A stretch of DNA of 24,312 nucleotides from assembly GCA_045534775.1 (NCBI GenBank), contig JAZSKI010000063.1, positions 1 to 24,312 on the forward strand, written 5' to 3'. The translations under genes were made by a program, and so were the position numbers. Positions 8,199-15,067 of this stretch are shown one piece after another. Positions within the stretch are counted from its first letter, which is position 1; each line of letters begins with the position of its first letter. This DNA comes from JAZOTK01 sp045534775. GTDB lineage: Bacteria > Bacillota > Clostridia > RUG12999. A model generated the notes under the pieces. That model had not been told where the DNA came from, made no database searches, and saw nothing but the letters and a program-made list of their open reading frames with translations.

Positions 8199-10127
8199 TT
8201 AAGCACCTCCCTGCGCCATCATCATAAGCTGTTGCTGTTTTTTTACAATATATTGTTCGTGCAACTTAATATGTTCGTCAAAGGTTTCAGCGAGTTTAGG
8301 ATATTTAGACTTAAATAGCTCATATCTGGATTGAAGTCTCATTCGATTATGCTCGTCTATATGTATCTCGTGGTCGTCATACTCTTTTATTTCAGGAATA
8401 ACGCCACTTTCAATATTTATATTTTCATATCTTGCTCTACCTATATGCAGGTTTTCAATATCCATAGCATCTTCCCAGTTTCCGACCTTAAGACCCTCAA
8501 ACAATTTTCTTTTAACCCGAGCATTTATAACGCCATTTTCATCAGCAAGCAAACCTGTCCTCAGCAGTTCCAAAATAGTGTTGCGGCGGCGTTCCAAGGT
8601 ATCTATAAGCTCATTTTCTGTATCGAACACTATATCGAACGAGGTTATGTCTTCTCTTGAAAAAACAATGACATTGGATATATTATTGGTGCCACAATAC
8701 TGTAATACCCGTGGAACGGCGGCACAAGATTTGTAAATTTTAAGCCATTGCGCAGCAAGCTCTTTTACTGCATTGCGCATATTTTCAGCTGTGGTCGACA
8801 ACCTTGTATTGTCACTTTCTGTAATTGCGTTTAAGGCCACGCCACTTGTTACTCCTGATGGAGCTTGCGATATAATTGACATCTCGCTTATGCCACTTAA
8901 ATACTCAAATTCTCGTTGCAAACGTGTTTCTTCATTTTCAAAAGTGGCAGGCAGATTTGGAGTAGTAAGTTCTTCTAATCCGCGACTGCCGGGGATTCGA
9001 GGAATTACAGAGCCGGGGGCAATACCATTTTCCTCCAACGCTTCTGTATCTACAGAATCGGCGTCAACTTGATACGTTCCGTAAGCAACACGATTCAAAT
9101 AATCATGTTTGCGATTTTTAAGGGCGTTATAGGCACGTTGCACAGGAATGAGACGTTCGTGCACACTGCCACCAAAGAAGTGCCCCGGTCTTTTGCTACT
9201 ACACATTTTAACAATAGGAATAAACCTGTCATTATTACTGTAGGGCAAATCACCATAAAATATCAGATTATCATCACCCAGCATAATTATCATTCTGCCC
9301 TTTGGAAATTTCCTGCCAGGAACCTCAAAATAAGTAGTTACATTTTCACAGTTTTCCCTCATACTGCTGGATATTGACATAGTAGCAGCTTCGTAGCCAA
9401 AGCCGCCCGTGGCCGCCGTTGCAAGACTAAATGTAGGAAGTGTTTTTCCTTCAAGTTTAACTCCATAGAGATTATATATCTCATCCACAGATTTCACTTG
9501 CCTTACCAGGATACTGCTGCAATCACTTATTTCCTGGTTAAATATGCTATCGGGAAATATTTCAAAAGCTGTTATAATACCATAATCCAAATCACCCGAA
9601 AATATTTTATTTGTATCATCATTTATTATGGAGGTGCCAAGCCCTGCATTCCACCACGACATAAAACACACGGTACCGCAGATTTCACACCACGCATTAG
9701 CTGTAGACAGTTTCCCCGGGAAATTAGACTTTATTTGAATCCCTTTTAAAATCGAAGTTGATACATCCGCTTTTGCCACATCATCCAGCTCATTTCCTGC
9801 AGGACGTACTGTCATTGACGGTTTTATATTACCTAACTTAGCAATACGAGTTTCATATATGGGTGCCATGTGATTATAAACTTCTTTTTGTGTCCAATCG
9901 TTCTCTTTTTTAAGTTGTTCAACTGTTTTGGTTGTAGTGTTTATATCGCAATATTGGTTCCCTGCAATAAAATTTGAATTAAGCTCCCATTGAAGCTGGA
10001 GGGATTGCTTTTCGTTGTGTCGGCGGTCATATTCTCTGTTTAAATAGGAAATAATCTCCTCTTTGTATATGATATTACCTTCGCTGTCTGCAGCTATGGC
10101 GGATGTATCCCTATCGTTAACATTCAT
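8199..10127 (-). CDS. Portal protein (P22-like, podovirus type)
   Basis: 642 aa, long for a portal and close to the P22-like class. The protein forms the dodecameric DNA gate at the capsid vertex. Supporting features are an acidic, helical N-terminus (YLNREYDRRHNEKQSLQLQW), a portal-like core with RPGHFFGGSVHERLIPVQRA and the helix region near VTSGVALNAITESDNTRLS, and a helical, Gln-ending C-terminus that may form a barrel. The start has GAGGTGG at 7-8 bases and is 2 bases from the small terminase stop. The flanking terminase and adaptor genes agree with the call. Confidence 0.88.
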   Translation of the reverse strand: MNVNDRDTSAIAADSEGNIIYKEEIISYLNREYDRRHNEKQSLQLQWELNSNFIAGNQYCDINTTTKTVEQLKKENDWTQKEVYNHMAPIYETRIAKLGNIKPSMTVRPAGNELDDVAKADVSTSILKGIQIKSNFPGKLSTANAWCEICGTVCFMSWWNAGLGTSIINDDTNKIFSGDLDYGIITAFEIFPDSIFNQEISDCSSILVRQVKSVDEIYNLYGVKLEGKTLPTFSLATAATGGFGYEAATMSISSSMRENCENVTTYFEVPGRKFPKGRMIIMLGDDNLIFYGDLPYSNNDRFIPIVKMCSSKRPGHFFGGSVHERLIPVQRAYNALKNRKHDYLNRVAYGTYQVDADSVDTEALEENGIAPGSVIPRIPGSRGLEELTTPNLPATFENEETRLQREFEYLSGISEMSIISQAPSGVTSGVALNAITESDNTRLSTTAENMRNAVKELAAQWLKIYKSCAAVPRVLQYCGTNNISNVIVFSREDITSFDIVFDTENELIDTLERRRNTILELLRTGLLADENGVINARVKRKLFEGLKVGNWEDAMDIENLHIGRARYENINIESGVIPEIKEYDDHEIHIDEHNRMRLQSRYELFKSKYPKLAETFDEHIKLHEQYIVKKQQQLMMMAQGGA

Positions 10128-10129
10128 TT

Positions 10130-10561
10130 TTATACCACCTCAATTTCAATTTTAAATTTATTGTTTTCTGAATTTTCAATAGACAATTTTTCACTGAACA
10201 TCCCGAGTATTTTCGCAAGGTTTTCCGCAGCCCTCATCTTTGTTGCAATAGTACACGGGACTTCTTCCGCTACTCCCAGTTCTTTAATATATGTAACATC
10301 TTTTTCATTTCCTCTCATTACATCAGAGAAAAACCTAAGAATTTCAGGTTCTTTTACCACTTCTTTGCCAATTTTATCAAGAAGCTCATCTATATACCCG
10401 CGCACTTCAGGCTCTGCAAGTAGCTGGTTTCCTTTACTTGCTGCTGTCTTTTCGCTGAATCCGGCGCAGATTGCAGCTTGCTTTACATCGGCCGTTTTTA
10501 CATATTCAAGTGCGAATAATCTTCGCCTTGCGTTAAATACCCATTCGCTGGTTTTTGGCAC
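10130..10561 (-). CDS. terS: Terminase small subunit
   Basis: 143 aa from a GTG start. It recognises phage DNA and delivers it to the large subunit. The sequence from VFNARRRLFALEYV through ADVKQAAICAGFSEKTAASKG is the N-terminal helix-turn-helix typical of the Terminase_2 small-subunit family; a helical oligomerisation region and a C-terminal tail follow. A longer frame runs back to an ATG at 10690, but its extra 43 residues are a basic, Phe-Arg-Lys-repetitive stretch encoded by the operator array. The GTG at 10561 has AAAGGGG about 8 bases upstream and lies downstream of a good promoter, so I chose it. It is the first gene of the leftward operon. Confidence 0.85.
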   Translation of the reverse strand: MPKTSEWVFNARRRLFALEYVKTADVKQAAICAGFSEKTAASKGNQLLAEPEVRGYIDELLDKIGKEVVKEPEILRFFSDVMRGNEKDVTYIKELGVAEEVPCTIATKMRAAENLAKILGMFSEKLSIENSENNKFKIEIEVV

Positions 10562-10589
10562 GACTACCGCCCCTTTATTTGTTTTTATT

Positions 10590-10618
10590 AATATATCATA
10601 GCTTTTTCGGAATTTCAA
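10590..10618 (-). promoter_or_regulatory. Leftward promoter for the head operon
   Basis: On the minus strand, -35 TTGAAA (10613-10618) and -10 TATATT (10590-10595) are separated by exactly 17 bp; each matches five of six sigma-70 consensus bases. The expected start is near 10583, about 20 bases before the small terminase GTG. The -35 lies in the outermost unit of the phased array. Confidence 0.75.
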
Positions 10619-10688
10619 GGAAGTTTGCGGAACTTTCCGGAACTGAAATTTTTGTTCCGCAAACTTCCGGAAAATTCCTTGTTCTTCC
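10609..10688. promoter_or_regulatory. 80-bp dyad-symmetric array of eight 10-bp GGAA/TTCC units (putative operator)
   Basis: GGAA begins at 10609, 10619, 10629 and 10639; TTCC begins at 10655, 10665, 10675 and 10685. Each spacing is 10 bp, close to one helical turn, and the two halves are mirror images about 10648.5. Read outwards, all eight units begin GGAA, and two are identical (GGAAGTTTGC). Extra TTCCGGAA palindromes occur at 10635-10642 and 10665-10672. Sites on one helical face between two divergent promoters suggest cooperative binding of a regulator, or of the small terminase as a packaging site. Which protein binds is unknown. Confidence 0.8.
10619..10668. repeat. 15-bp perfect inverted repeat inside the array
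   Basis: GGAAGTTTGCGGAAC (10619-10633) and its exact reverse complement (10654-10668), separated by 20 bp. Its centre (10643.5) is shifted half a turn from the main dyad, as expected if one 10-bp register is skipped. Confidence 0.95.
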
Positions 10689-10707
10689 AATATAAAAAAT
10701 ATATAAT
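10679..10707 (+). promoter_or_regulatory. Rightward promoter for the tail/ejection operon
   Basis: A consensus -10 TATAAT (10702-10707) lies 17 bp from a weak -35 TTGTTC (10679-10684). Both hexamers sit at positions that are exact mirror images of the leftward promoter's hexamers about 10648.5. The expected start is near 10714, giving a leader of about 25 bases. The poor -35 could mean that an activator is needed. Confidence 0.65.
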
Positions 10708-10738
10708 AAATAAAAAAGTTTTTGAACGGAGTGATGAT

Positions 10739-12469
10739 ATGTCAAGTAAAAGAGGTTTTATGCAACTGCCTAAATTGACAGCATTACCTAAATCCTGTAC
10801 CTTGACAGTTAATTGGGGCGGACTTAACACTCGTCATAAAATAGATACGGGACAGTTAACTAAAGCAGTAAATATTTCTTTTGAAAATTTTCCGTATATA
10901 ACCCCTATGAAAAAATTTAACGAAGAAATCATTGAAACTGAAAATATTAAGGGCAATTTATGTGCATTGATTGAAATTAAAGACGGATTATATGTACCCG
11001 TAAAAGAAAACGGCGATATTCCTGATTGGAGTAGTTCCAATATGGTAGAATCAAATGACGGGCTATTAAAACTAATATCAGGGAACGGCATAGGGAGCAG
11101 CATTGGATTTTATAAAAATAATACCAATGATAGCGTGACAGAAACTATAGCTTGTCCTATCGAATGGCTGGATTGCTATAATAATATTGTCATAGCCAAC
11201 GGCGTGAGTAACGGAGTTGAAAGTTTTACGGCGATGTATAATTGCGGTCAACTTGTTGTTTTTAAACTTATTAATAAAAAAATTGACTTTCTACAGGAAA
11301 TGAATTCATCAGAAGCGCATATCATTTCTGAACATATGATATATAAGAACAACAGATTTTACGGTGCCGGCAGAGTTGGGAAAGATGATAGCGGAAATTC
11401 AATAGACGATGCTTCGGTAGTAATAGTCTCCGTGCATTCTCAGTTTAATTTCACTACAGGAACCACAGCTGCCAATGGATGGCAAAGCTACAGTGATGAT
11501 TGTTCAGGTTTTGTCGGGATACACCCATACGGGGAGGATGTTCTGTGTTTTAAAGAAAACTACATTTATACTGTATCAGGACTCAAAAACCCTTATGTCA
11601 TAACGCAAGTAGCTACTATTGGTTGTATTGACGAACGTACAATATGCGAAATAAATGGCATTATATATTTTTTGGCAAGAGACGGTGTATATCGTTTTAA
11701 CGGTAGTGAAGCTCAAAATATAAGTCGCAATGTTATTTGTGGTACTATAGAAACCGATTGGTCATATACAGACAGCAACAACAAAGAGGTAAGTGGCAAA
11801 TATCACAACTGTGCCGGCACAGACGGACGAAGATATTACATCAGCTGCAAAGTTGCAGGCGACACAGGCGAAACAGAATCTTATCCGGCAAAATACAGAA
11901 TGTACGTATATGACACTTTATACGGCTTATGGAGCGAACGCAGCGTACCTCAATATGTGGCCGACAGCTATAAGATTTATCATAACCCGGTTATGTTTAA
12001 AAAATTTCGAGAAAATATGTACTATATATGCGAAAATAACAATGTGGTTTATTCAACCAATCCATACACGAGCACAATAAATACTTATGACGAATGGGAC
12101 GGTGTTGAATGGGAAGTCGCAACTGATTTTAGGTTGGATGGTACTATTGATATTAAACATATTGAAAAGGTCCAAATACTCGCAGATGTTGCTCCTGGTG
12201 CATCTATTAGTGTACACATTATTTATGGGCAGCACGAACAAGAATTGTCTGATGATAGCAAAGTATATACATATACAAACAGCACTGTCGAAACAGATAA
12301 TCCGCGAGAAGTGAAGCTTGTGCAAAAACGAATATTGATTCGTCCCAAAAAAACTGCTCATTACGGCTATAGAATACATATTATCGGAACAGGATATGCG
12401 AAATTATATCAGATGGAAGTAATTACGAGAGGCAGTGTAGGCCAAGATAAAGATGAGGTGGATTATTAA
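10739..12469 (+). CDS. Tail hub / stabilisation protein, beta-propeller-like
   Basis: 576 aa from the ATG at 10739, which has CGGAG at about 7 bases. An upstream in-frame ATG at 10625 is rejected because it lies within the operator array. The protein is beta-rich throughout, with repeated blade-like units such as IHPYGEDVLCFKENYIYTVS and INGIIYFLARDGVYRFNGS, then a C-terminal beta-sandwich-like region. This recalls the propeller proteins that close the portal channel in short-tailed phages (P22 gp10-like) and other phage stabilisation proteins. It is the first gene of the rightward operon, and its stop overlaps the next start (TAATG). The family call rests on sequence style and position, not a unique motif. 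Confidence 0.65.
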   Translation: MSSKRGFMQLPKLTALPKSCTLTVNWGGLNTRHKIDTGQLTKAVNISFENFPYITPMKKFNEEIIETENIKGNLCALIEIKDGLYVPVKENGDIPDWSSSNMVESNDGLLKLISGNGIGSSIGFYKNNTNDSVTETIACPIEWLDCYNNIVIANGVSNGVESFTAMYNCGQLVVFKLINKKIDFLQEMNSSEAHIISEHMIYKNNRFYGAGRVGKDDSGNSIDDASVVIVSVHSQFNFTTGTTAANGWQSYSDDCSGFVGIHPYGEDVLCFKENYIYTVSGLKNPYVITQVATIGCIDERTICEINGIIYFLARDGVYRFNGSEAQNISRNVICGTIETDWSYTDSNNKEVSGKYHNCAGTDGRRYYISCKVAGDTGETESYPAKYRMYVYDTLYGLWSERSVPQYVADSYKIYHNPVMFKKFRENMYYICENNNVVYSTNPYTSTINTYDEWDGVEWEVATDFRLDGTIDIKHIEKVQILADVAPGASISVHIIYGQHEQELSDDSKVYTYTNSTVETDNPREVKLVQKRILIRPKKTAHYGYRIHIIGTGYAKLYQMEVITRGSVGQDKDEVDY

Positions 12470-12630
12470 TGAATTTTAACATACCTTTTAAGACTGGCAA
12501 TTACGAGAAAGACGTAAACAATATGTACGAAATTTTAAAAATATGGAGTGCAGAATTACGTAATATGAAAAGAACTGTAAAAGATTTATCAGAAACCATA
12601 ATAAATTTACAAGAAAATAGTAATGAATAA
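12469..12630 (+). CDS. Small helical protein, unknown function
   Basis: 53 aa. Its ATG overlaps the previous gene's TAA (TAATG), with GAGGTG about 8 bases upstream, so it is almost certainly translated by coupling. Residues about 13-50 are one amphipathic helix, likely a coiled coil (MYEILKIWSAELRNMKRTVK). It lies between the tail hub gene and the helical ejection-type gene, which hints at a tail-needle or adaptor accessory, but no family is recognised. Confidence 0.75.
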   Translation: MNFNIPFKTGNYEKDVNNMYEILKIWSAELRNMKRTVKDLSETIINLQENSNE

Positions 12631-12650
12631 GAGAAAGCGAGGTTATTAAT

Positions 12651-14651
12651 ATGGCAAAAACAAATCCATGGACACTGGCAAAAGCAATAACGGACCAAAA
12701 AGGAAATTGGGAAAAAGCGACAACTAATGAGCAGAAAGAAGCTGCTGCAAAGACTGCAAAACCTTATTATGAACAGCTTAGGTCATTGGGGTATGGGAAT
12801 TTAGCAGAAAAGCTTTCCAAGTCTAATTCACATCAAGCAGCCCGGATAGCAAGTAAGGCTGATGAAATATTTAAAACCGAACAGAAGGAAGACAGCAATT
12901 CAAAGCAAGGATTATTCGGTGTCAGAGACGGACTTGTTAATGTGCTGAATAATAAATATGATGCAGGGATAAAGGATTCAGACATAAAGTATGACGGTAA
13001 TAACGTACATATCAAAGGATATGTTATACCTAAGGACAAAATGTATTTCTCCAAATTTGATGATAAGCACTATATAAGTGGCGAAAATCTCAATACCATC
13101 GCTGATGATTTTGCGAAAAATACAGGACTGCTTCTGTCTGAAAAAGCTCGCTATGATAAATATGACAATGCTACCTTTGATACCATTCAAAAAGGGATAA
13201 AGAGTGCGGATTTTACCAGCTGGATTAGTGATAATCCTATAATGCAAGCGGTACTTGGAGACTATCGTGAGCAAGGAGAAAAAGAAGGTGCTAATATTGA
13301 AGCTGAATCGGCCGCAAACAATAATGGAAACATTAATTCTTACGGCTTTGCCTTAAGCGAGGATACCAAAGCTAAGATGAATGCCTATGGAATAGATGCT
13401 CTGAAAGGTGTGTACGATTCTGAACAAGAGAACTACAAAGATTGGGTAGGTATTGCGAGTGATGAAAAATGGAGCCATAAGGATGCCATTCACAGCGATA
13501 AGGAACGTGAAACACAAAATAAGATAACTATTGGTGAACACGTTGGAAGCATTCATCCTGATATTGAGGCTCAATACAATCCATACAAAGATGTAAATTT
13601 CGATGACGTTGATATAACAGCAATGCTTAACACAGCCACTTTACAGAGAAATGATATTAATAACGATGCCAATGCCGCCATAAAGCTTGCTCAGCAAATT
13701 ACAGAAAATAACGCAGCTTCTGATTGGGTAGATGATGAAATATTAAAAGCCGAAAAAGCGTTAAAAAAAGAAGGCATTTCAAACGATGAAAAAAATCGGC
13801 TGACAAATCATTTAAACTGGCTTAAAAACAACCGCGAAATCGTCATTTCCAATGCAAACTCGTACAGTACTGAAAGAAATAAATATATTGACAAATATAA
13901 AGGCGGAGAATATGAAGACATTATAGTCTCTGCACTTGGCGGTAATCTGACTAATGAAACAAAAACCTCCCGAATTGAGCAAGCAAATGTTAAAAATGAT
14001 GAAAAGCAGTATAGCTTAAAACTTGCAAGAAACGAGCAGCTTAAGAATAATCCTGAACTTATGAAAAAATATCCTCATCTTTATGATGCGACTATATCAC
14101 CGTTAGATATTACTTCCCAGACCGAAGAAGCACGTCAGGCTGATAATCAGATGGCTGCAAAGCTAATGGAATATCAGCATGAGCTTGGGTTGGAGGAAAC
14201 AAAAGCAAATAACGAATATCTGCTCAAACTGTTAGATGTAAATATTAACAAATATAAGTCTGATAAAGAATATCAAAAAGCCGTACAAACAGCTATATTA
14301 AACGGAGAATATGATAAGGAAATTGCAACAATAAAAAAAGGTGGCGCAGGAAATGTAACAGATGAAATGATAAAACTAATGGATAGCGCTATTAAAAATA
14401 TAAATAACAAGTTTAATATTGACAGCGGCGATGATAATCTCAACCCCATTGAAATTGATGGTAACGGTTATTACAGAATGAAAAATGGACAAGATGTATT
14501 GTGGTATGCCGATGTCATTGCTTATGAAGTGCTTAATAACCAGGCACTTGATATTGCCGCAAAGGAAAGTATATTGAAACAACTTGGAATTCCAAACGAT
14601 GTGGTCGCAAAATATGCTGATGCCACCGAAGGATTCTATGCTGACACGTGA
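12651..14651 (+). CDS. Long helical virion protein, possible DNA-ejection / internal protein
   Basis: 666 aa ended by TGA at 14649. The start has GCGAGG at about 8 bases. The sequence is hydrophilic and mostly helical, rich in Lys, Asp, Asn and Glu, with coiled-coil stretches near 330-420 and 460-560 and no clear membrane span. No known domain is recognised in this part. Immediately after the TGA the same frame continues for 133 codons into an M23 peptidase domain (next entry), so the full product may be an 800-codon protein with a C-terminal peptidoglycan hydrolase. Its location before the giant injected protein fits a role in cell-wall penetration during DNA entry. The function of the helical part is inferred only. 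Confidence 0.75.
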   Translation: MAKTNPWTLAKAITDQKGNWEKATTNEQKEAAAKTAKPYYEQLRSLGYGNLAEKLSKSNSHQAARIASKADEIFKTEQKEDSNSKQGLFGVRDGLVNVLNNKYDAGIKDSDIKYDGNNVHIKGYVIPKDKMYFSKFDDKHYISGENLNTIADDFAKNTGLLLSEKARYDKYDNATFDTIQKGIKSADFTSWISDNPIMQAVLGDYREQGEKEGANIEAESAANNNGNINSYGFALSEDTKAKMNAYGIDALKGVYDSEQENYKDWVGIASDEKWSHKDAIHSDKERETQNKITIGEHVGSIHPDIEAQYNPYKDVNFDDVDITAMLNTATLQRNDINNDANAAIKLAQQITENNAASDWVDDEILKAEKALKKEGISNDEKNRLTNHLNWLKNNREIVISNANSYSTERNKYIDKYKGGEYEDIIVSALGGNLTNETKTSRIEQANVKNDEKQYSLKLARNEQLKNNPELMKKYPHLYDATISPLDITSQTEEARQADNQMAAKLMEYQHELGLEETKANNEYLLKLLDVNINKYKSDKEYQKAVQTAILNGEYDKEIATIKKGGAGNVTDEMIKLMDSAIKNINNKFNIDSGDDNLNPIEIDGNGYYRMKNGQDVLWYADVIAYEVLNNQALDIAAKESILKQLGIPNDVVAKYADATEGFYADT

Positions 14652-15053
14652 AGGACCGAAGGAGGTAGTTCCTCATTAAGTATTCCGGCGGAAAATTATG
14701 AAATTACTGCACGGTTTGGAGATAGGGATACAAACTATTGGAAAAGCGGTCACAAGGGAATAGATATGGCAGTCCCGATGGGTACACGCGTAAAGGCCGC
14801 TGCAGGCGGAACGGTAGAATTTGCAGGAACTAACGGTGATTATGGTAATTGCATTATTATAGACCACGGCAATGGAATGAAAACCCTTTATGCTCATTTA
14901 AGCGATTTAGGAGTAAAGAAGGGAGATAATGTATCAGGAAATACCGAAATTGCATTGTCCGGAAATACGGGCTTATCTACCGGCCCGCACCTTCACTTCG
15001 AAGTAATAAAGGATGGTGAGAAGGTTAACCCCGAAGATTATTTAAAATTCTAA
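14652..15053 (+). CDS. M23 (LytM/lysostaphin-type) peptidase domain, in frame after a TGA
   Basis: The frame of the preceding gene continues after its TGA: a Gly/Ser linker, then a full M23 core. The zinc ligands are visible in HKGIDMAVPMGT (His and Asp) and HLHFEV (second His of the H-x-H pair), with the usual GHAL-like YAHLSDLG between. These enzymes cut peptide cross-links of peptidoglycan. The first ATG in this frame (14766) lies after the first zinc His, so starting there would inactivate the enzyme. No ATG, GTG or TTG precedes it after the TGA, although a perfect AAGGAGGT lies at 14659-14666; only an ATT at 14682 is conceivable. Readthrough of the TGA, a rare start, or a recent nonsense mutation are the options. 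Confidence 0.75.
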   Translation, partial: RTEGGSSSLSIPAENYEITARFGDRDTNYWKSGHKGIDMAVPMGTRVKAAAGGTVEFAGTNGDYGNCIIIDHGNGMKTLYAHLSDLGVKKGDNVSGNTEIALSGNTGLSTGPHLHFEVIKDGEKVNPEDYLKF

Positions 15054-15067
15054 AAGGAGCTGAGGAT

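Noticed and set aside
10161..10601. 146-codon plus-strand frame opposite the small terminase
   Set aside because: It is antisense to a recognised gene, has Ser/Phe-rich shadow composition, and lacks a supporting ribosome site.
10609..10688. CRISPR array or simple tandem repeat
   Set aside because: Units are 10 bp with two-fold symmetry and no spacers; it is a regulatory-type array.
14649..14680. Selenocysteine insertion at the TGA
   Set aside because: The only downstream hairpin is a 4-bp stem too close to the stop, and the site is in a linker rather than an active site.
12651..15053. Genetic code with TGA recoded to an amino acid
   Set aside because: Scaffold and adaptor genes end in TGA next to the following gene's ribosome site, and the long frames contain no other internal TGA.
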